25,510 nucleotides of DNA from JACTMI01 sp964618415 (GTDB lineage: Bacteria; Acidobacteriota; Thermoanaerobaculia; Multivoradales; JAGPDF01). This document shows positions 22,509 through 25,510 of the stretch, piece by piece. The stretch is taken from positions 1-25,510 of the forward strand of contig CAZUAT010000049.1 in NCBI GenBank assembly GCA_964618415.1, in the 5' to 3' direction. Numbering within the stretch: the first letter of the stretch is position 1; each line of letters starts with the position of its first letter. The translations under genes and the position numbers were made by a program. The notes below the pieces were generated by a model. That model saw nothing but the letters and a program-made list of their open reading frames with translations. It searched no databases and was not told where the DNA came from.

Positions 22509-23932
22509 TCCAACAGCGGCACCGCATCACCGCGGCAGTACTCTTCGCGGGCGATCTGCTGGCCACCCTGGGCGCGTTCTTCGGCGCCTGGCTGCTGCGT
22601 TTCGAAGTCGAGGTCATCCCGCTCACCAAGAGCACTCCGGAACTCGGTCGCTACGTCGATCTGCTGCCGATCGTCGTCGCGCTGTCGCCGATCGTCTTCT
22701 ACTTCCTCGGGCTCTACCGCCCGCGCTCGAGTCACAGCCGGGTCGAAGAGGCAGTCGCCGTCCTGTCGGCGGTCTTGCTGGCGACGATCCTGCTGTCCGG
22801 CATCCTCTCGCTCTACCGGCCGGCGCTGCGCCCCGGCAGCATCGAGTACTTCACCTACAGCCGCGCGTTCCTGGCGATGTTCGCACTGATCCAGGTGACG
22901 CTCGTGGTGGCCACGCGCTCCGGCGTGCGCTGGCTCCTGCGCAGCGCCAGCGTGCATGCCGGCAGCGCGCAGAGGATCCTGGTGGTCGGCGCCGGCAAGC
23001 TGGGCCTCGAGATCACCGGGAAGCTGCTCCACCACGAGGAGCACGGCCTTCAAGTAGTCGGCTTCCTCGATGACGATCCGAACAAGGTGGGGCGCAAGCT
23101 GCTCGGTAAGCCGGTGCTCGGCACGACGCGCGACGTCGAGCGCGTGCTCGCCGACCAGCGCATCGATCAGCTCTACGTCGCCCTGCCGCTCGAGGCCCAC
23201 CGAAAGATGATGCGGCTGCTGCAGGCCGTCGGCAGCGAATGCGTCGAAGTGAAGCTGGTGCCCGACATCCTGCAGTACGCGACCATCAAGGCCACGCTCG
23301 AGGAGATCGACGGCACCCCGATCATCAACCTGACCCAGCTGCCTCTGCAGGGCTGGAACAGCCTGGTCAAGCGAATGCTCGATATCGGACTGTCGGCCGC
23401 GGGCCTGGCGTTGCTGCTGCCACTGCTGCCGATCATCGCAGCGCTGATCTGGCTCGACGACCGCGGCCCGATCTTCTACCGGCAGGAGCGCATGGGGCTC
23501 GACGGCCGGCCGTTCTGGATCTGGAAGTTCCGCTCGATGCGCGTCAATGCGGAAGCATCGACGGGACCGATCTGGGCGGTGCAGGGCGATCCGCGGCGGA
23601 CTACCGTGGGCAGCATCCTGCGGCACTGGTCGATTGACGAGCTGCCACAGCTGTGGAACGTGCTGCGCGGGGACATGTCGCTGGTCGGGCCGCGCCCCGA
23701 GCGGCCGACGTTCGTCCAGGAGTTCAAGCAGCGGCTGCCGCAGTACATGCTGCGCCACAAGGTCAAGGCCGGCATCACCGGCTGGGCCCAGGTGCATGGA
23801 TGGCGCGGCAACACCTCGATCCGCAAGCGGCTCGAGTACGACCTCTACTACATCGAGAACTGGTCACTCGGTCTCGACCTCAAGATCCTCTGGATGACCG
23901 TGCGCCACGGTCTCCGGCACAACGCACACTGA
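22505..23932 (+). CDS. Undecaprenyl-phosphate sugar phosphotransferase (WcaJ/PssY type)
   Basis: 475 aa. It starts surface-glycan synthesis by moving a sugar-1-phosphate, typically glucose-1-P, onto undecaprenyl phosphate in the inner membrane. Several N-terminal membrane helices (about residues 8-32, 54-72, 80-105, 117-140) precede a Rossmann-like CoA-binding domain (ILVVGAGKLGLEI..VVGFLDDDP). A membrane-dipping helix and the C-terminal bacterial sugar-transferase domain follow: KRMLDIGLSAAGL, GPIFYRQERMGLDGRPF, KFRSMR, SIDELPQLWNVLRGDMSLVGPRPE and KAGITGWAQVHGWRG. The TTG at 22505 is chosen because GGAGGGG (22490-22496) lies 8 nt before it and its last two bases are the first two of the preceding TGA (TTGA), as at the other joints. 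The frame is open upstream to 22376, but that part is a shadow. Confidence 0.95.
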   Translation: MIQQRHRITAAVLFAGDLLATLGAFFGAWLLRFEVEVIPLTKSTPELGRYVDLLPIVVALSPIVFYFLGLYRPRSSHSRVEEAVAVLSAVLLATILLSGILSLYRPALRPGSIEYFTYSRAFLAMFALIQVTLVVATRSGVRWLLRSASVHAGSAQRILVVGAGKLGLEITGKLLHHEEHGLQVVGFLDDDPNKVGRKLLGKPVLGTTRDVERVLADQRIDQLYVALPLEAHRKMMRLLQAVGSECVEVKLVPDILQYATIKATLEEIDGTPIINLTQLPLQGWNSLVKRMLDIGLSAAGLALLLPLLPIIAALIWLDDRGPIFYRQERMGLDGRPFWIWKFRSMRVNAEASTGPIWAVQGDPRRTTVGSILRHWSIDELPQLWNVLRGDMSLVGPRPERPTFVQEFKQRLPQYMLRHKVKAGITGWAQVHGWRGNTSIRKRLEYDLYYIENWSLGLDLKILWMTVRHGLRHNAH

Positions 23933-23937
23933 CTACC

Positions 23938-25455
23938 TTGCGCCGATCCGGCCGCCGGCATTCGTCCGCGCGGCGCTTCGCGACCGCCATCTCCGCGCTG
24001 CTTGCCGCGGCGAGTGGTGTCATCGGGTGTCATCGTGCCGGTGAGCCCGCGAGTTCCGATAGGCCCGTAGCCGCCGCTCCCTCGGCGATTGCGGGCCCGC
24101 CGCCCAATGTCCTCCTGATCACCGTCGATACGCTGCGCGCCGACCACCTGTCGGCCTGGGGTTGGCCGCGCGCGACGTCACCGCGAATCGACCGGCTGGC
24201 CAGCGAGGGGGTGCGCTTCGCGCACGCTCAGGTCCAGTGGCCCAAGACGGGGCCGTCGTTCGCGTCGATGTTCACGTCGACCTATCCGAAGGACAACGGC
24301 AATGTGCGGCAGGTCGGCATTCCGCTGCCGTGCGGCTTCACTACTCTGGCCGAGATGCTGCAGCGGGCCGGCTGGGCGACCCGTGCCGTGGTCGCCAACG
24401 GGGCTCTGGCGCGCGATTTCCACTTCGACCAGGGCTTCGACGAGTACGTCGAGGCGTGGCTGCATCCGGACGACGACCCGGACGCGGCGACCGCGGCCAG
24501 GAACGTCACCCGGCTGGCGACCGAGGCGGCCGCGGGGCTGCCGACTGACCGGCCGTGGTTCCTGTGGGTGCACTACATCGATCCGCACTTTCCGTACCGG
24601 CCGCCGGTCGACCGCCGCGATCGTTTCCAGGGAGACGAGCAGTTCCGGGACGAACCGCGGATCCGGATCTTCGACAAGTACTCGCAGCAGATGAACGGGA
24701 TCGGCAAGCGACAGGTGCTGGCGGGCGACGACCGGCTCGCTTTCTACGTGGCGCGGTACGACGCGGAGATCGCGTACGCAGACGAACAGATCGGGCAGCT
24801 GCTCGACACGCTCGAGGCGACGGGCCGGATGGGCAACACGCTGACGGCGTTCACGTCCGACCACGGCGAGTCGCTGGGCGACCACGACTACTATTTCGAT
24901 CACGGGCGGTTTGCGTTTCAGACCTGCCTGCGGGTGCCGCTGATCCTGCACTGGCCGGGTCGACTCGATCCGGCGGTGCGCGAGGAGCCGGTGGCGCTGC
25001 TCGATCTGGCGCCGACGGTGTTGGAGGCGGTCGGGCGGTTGCCCGCAGGCGGCACCTGGGCCCAGGGACACAGCCTCTGGCCGGCGCTGCGGGGCGGTCC
25101 GGCGACCCGGGAGATCGTCTACTCGGAGGGCGGCACGGCGACACGGCGGAACTGGATCCGAACCGCGCGGGCGGGGCGGTTTCAGCTCCACCACACGACG
25201 CAGGCCGGCGAGCAGCGGCGGATCGGCGGCGTGGGGGTGGTCGACACGCTGTTCGACCTCGAGGCGGACCCCGGCGAGACACGGAACGTGGCAGCGGAGT
25301 TCCCGACCGAGGCAGCGAGGCTGCGCGCGGCGATGGACGCGTGGTGGGAGGCCCCGCCGTTCGACCCGCATACCGACAGCCAGACCGACTGCGGCAGCGA
25401 CCGACCCGTCGAATCCTCCACCACCCAGCAGCTCGAAGCCCTCGGCTACCTCTAG
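23938..25455 (+). CDS. Sulfatase/alkaline-phosphatase-fold lipoprotein with Thr nucleophile position
   Basis: 505 aa from TTG 23938, 5 nt after the previous stop; no clear Shine-Dalgarno and no better start is seen. An Arg-rich N-terminus and hydrophobic stretch end in the lipobox SGVIGC (C31), so the protein should be a lipoprotein outside the cytoplasm. Sulfatase-fold motifs are VDTLRADHL (metal ligand D64), PKTGPSFASMFTSTYP, where the usual formylglycine Cys/Ser of C-x-P-S-R is T104 and the Arg is Phe, and TSDHGESLGDHDYYFDHG (D308, H309). The C-terminus QQLEALGYL is common in this family. Because Thr cannot become formylglycine, a phosphodiesterase, phosphatase or phospho-group transferase is more likely than a true sulfatase. 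Its position suggests action on the surface glycan. Confidence 0.88.
   Translation: MRRSGRRHSSARRFATAISALLAAASGVIGCHRAGEPASSDRPVAAAPSAIAGPPPNVLLITVDTLRADHLSAWGWPRATSPRIDRLASEGVRFAHAQVQWPKTGPSFASMFTSTYPKDNGNVRQVGIPLPCGFTTLAEMLQRAGWATRAVVANGALARDFHFDQGFDEYVEAWLHPDDDPDAATAARNVTRLATEAAAGLPTDRPWFLWVHYIDPHFPYRPPVDRRDRFQGDEQFRDEPRIRIFDKYSQQMNGIGKRQVLAGDDRLAFYVARYDAEIAYADEQIGQLLDTLEATGRMGNTLTAFTSDHGESLGDHDYYFDHGRFAFQTCLRVPLILHWPGRLDPAVREEPVALLDLAPTVLEAVGRLPAGGTWAQGHSLWPALRGGPATREIVYSEGGTATRRNWIRTARAGRFQLHHTTQAGEQRRIGGVGVVDTLFDLEADPGETRNVAAEFPTEAARLRAAMDAWWEAPPFDPHTDSQTDCGSDRPVESSTTQQLEALGYL
24016..24035 (+). repeat. Two tandem 10-bp units within the lipobox codons
   Basis: GGTGTCATCG occurs at 24016-24025 and again at 24026-24035 with no gap. 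The unit is not a multiple of three, so gain or loss of one copy would shift the frame at the lipobox Cys. Confidence 0.8.
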
Positions 25456-25510
25456 ACCCTCCCCCGAGGTGCCAGCCTCTTGGTGATGCAAGCTGACGAG
25501 GCGGAATCGC
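25456..25510. other. Non-coding tail to the window edge
   Basis: Fifty-five nt after the last stop codon. A short GAGG / CCTC pair around 25469-25482 could form only a weak hairpin. No gene, promoter or repeat is seen before the window ends. Confidence 0.6.

Overview
The window is a very GC-rich (roughly 70% by eye), densely coded bacterial chromosome segment. It has no rRNA, tRNA, CRISPR array, insertion sequence or prophage hallmark gene. The mix of genes suggests a Gram-negative-type, GC-rich lineage such as Acidobacteriota: an ECF-like sigma factor coupled to a Ser/Thr kinase, a DPP IV-type peptidase, a collagen-like surface protein, a large set of GT4 glycosyltransferases and a sulfatase-fold lipoprotein. 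That placement is inference from gene content; the window holds no marker that proves it.

Left part (1-6200, + strand). The 3' part of a surface-type protein made of two successive [collagen-like Gly-X-Y + beta-helix-like] modules ends at a GC-rich nested hairpin. Next come electron-transfer flavoprotein:ubiquinone oxidoreductase and an exported S9B dipeptidyl-peptidase IV-like enzyme.

Middle part (6149-14946, - strand). Read in transcription order, a fatty-acid/ribosome cluster yceD-rpmF-plsX-fabD-fabG-acpP-fabF starts at a good promoter candidate (14918-14946) and ends at a small hairpin. fabH is absent from this cluster. It is followed by a PLD-superfamily lipoprotein (cardiolipin synthase-like) and an ECF sigma factor whose stop codon overlaps the GTG start of a Ser/Thr kinase. 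The kinase 3' end overlaps the convergent peptidase gene by 52 nt.

Right part (14943-25455). This is a cell-surface polysaccharide locus with two divergent arms. The - strand arm is a small coiled-coil protein, two GT4 glycosyltransferases and a membrane-anchored protein of unknown function. The + strand arm is three GT4 glycosyltransferases, a polyprenyl-phosphate sugar phosphotransferase (WcaJ/PssY type) and a sulfatase/alkaline-phosphatase-fold lipoprotein. Most joints are 4-nt NTGA start/stop overlaps, so the arms look like translationally coupled operons. No flippase, polymerase or export gene is visible, so the locus probably continues outside the window or depends on genes elsewhere.

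The most unusual points are: a glycosyltransferase with no ATG/GTG/TTG in the right place but a Shine-Dalgarno sequence 5 nt before an ATT codon; the duplicated collagen/beta-helix architecture; a sulfatase-fold protein with Thr at the formylglycine position; a stand-alone coiled-coil 'QNEFN' protein at the head of the - strand arm; and a consensus-like promoter inside the third glycosyltransferase gene. There is no gene-free stretch longer than about 165 nt.
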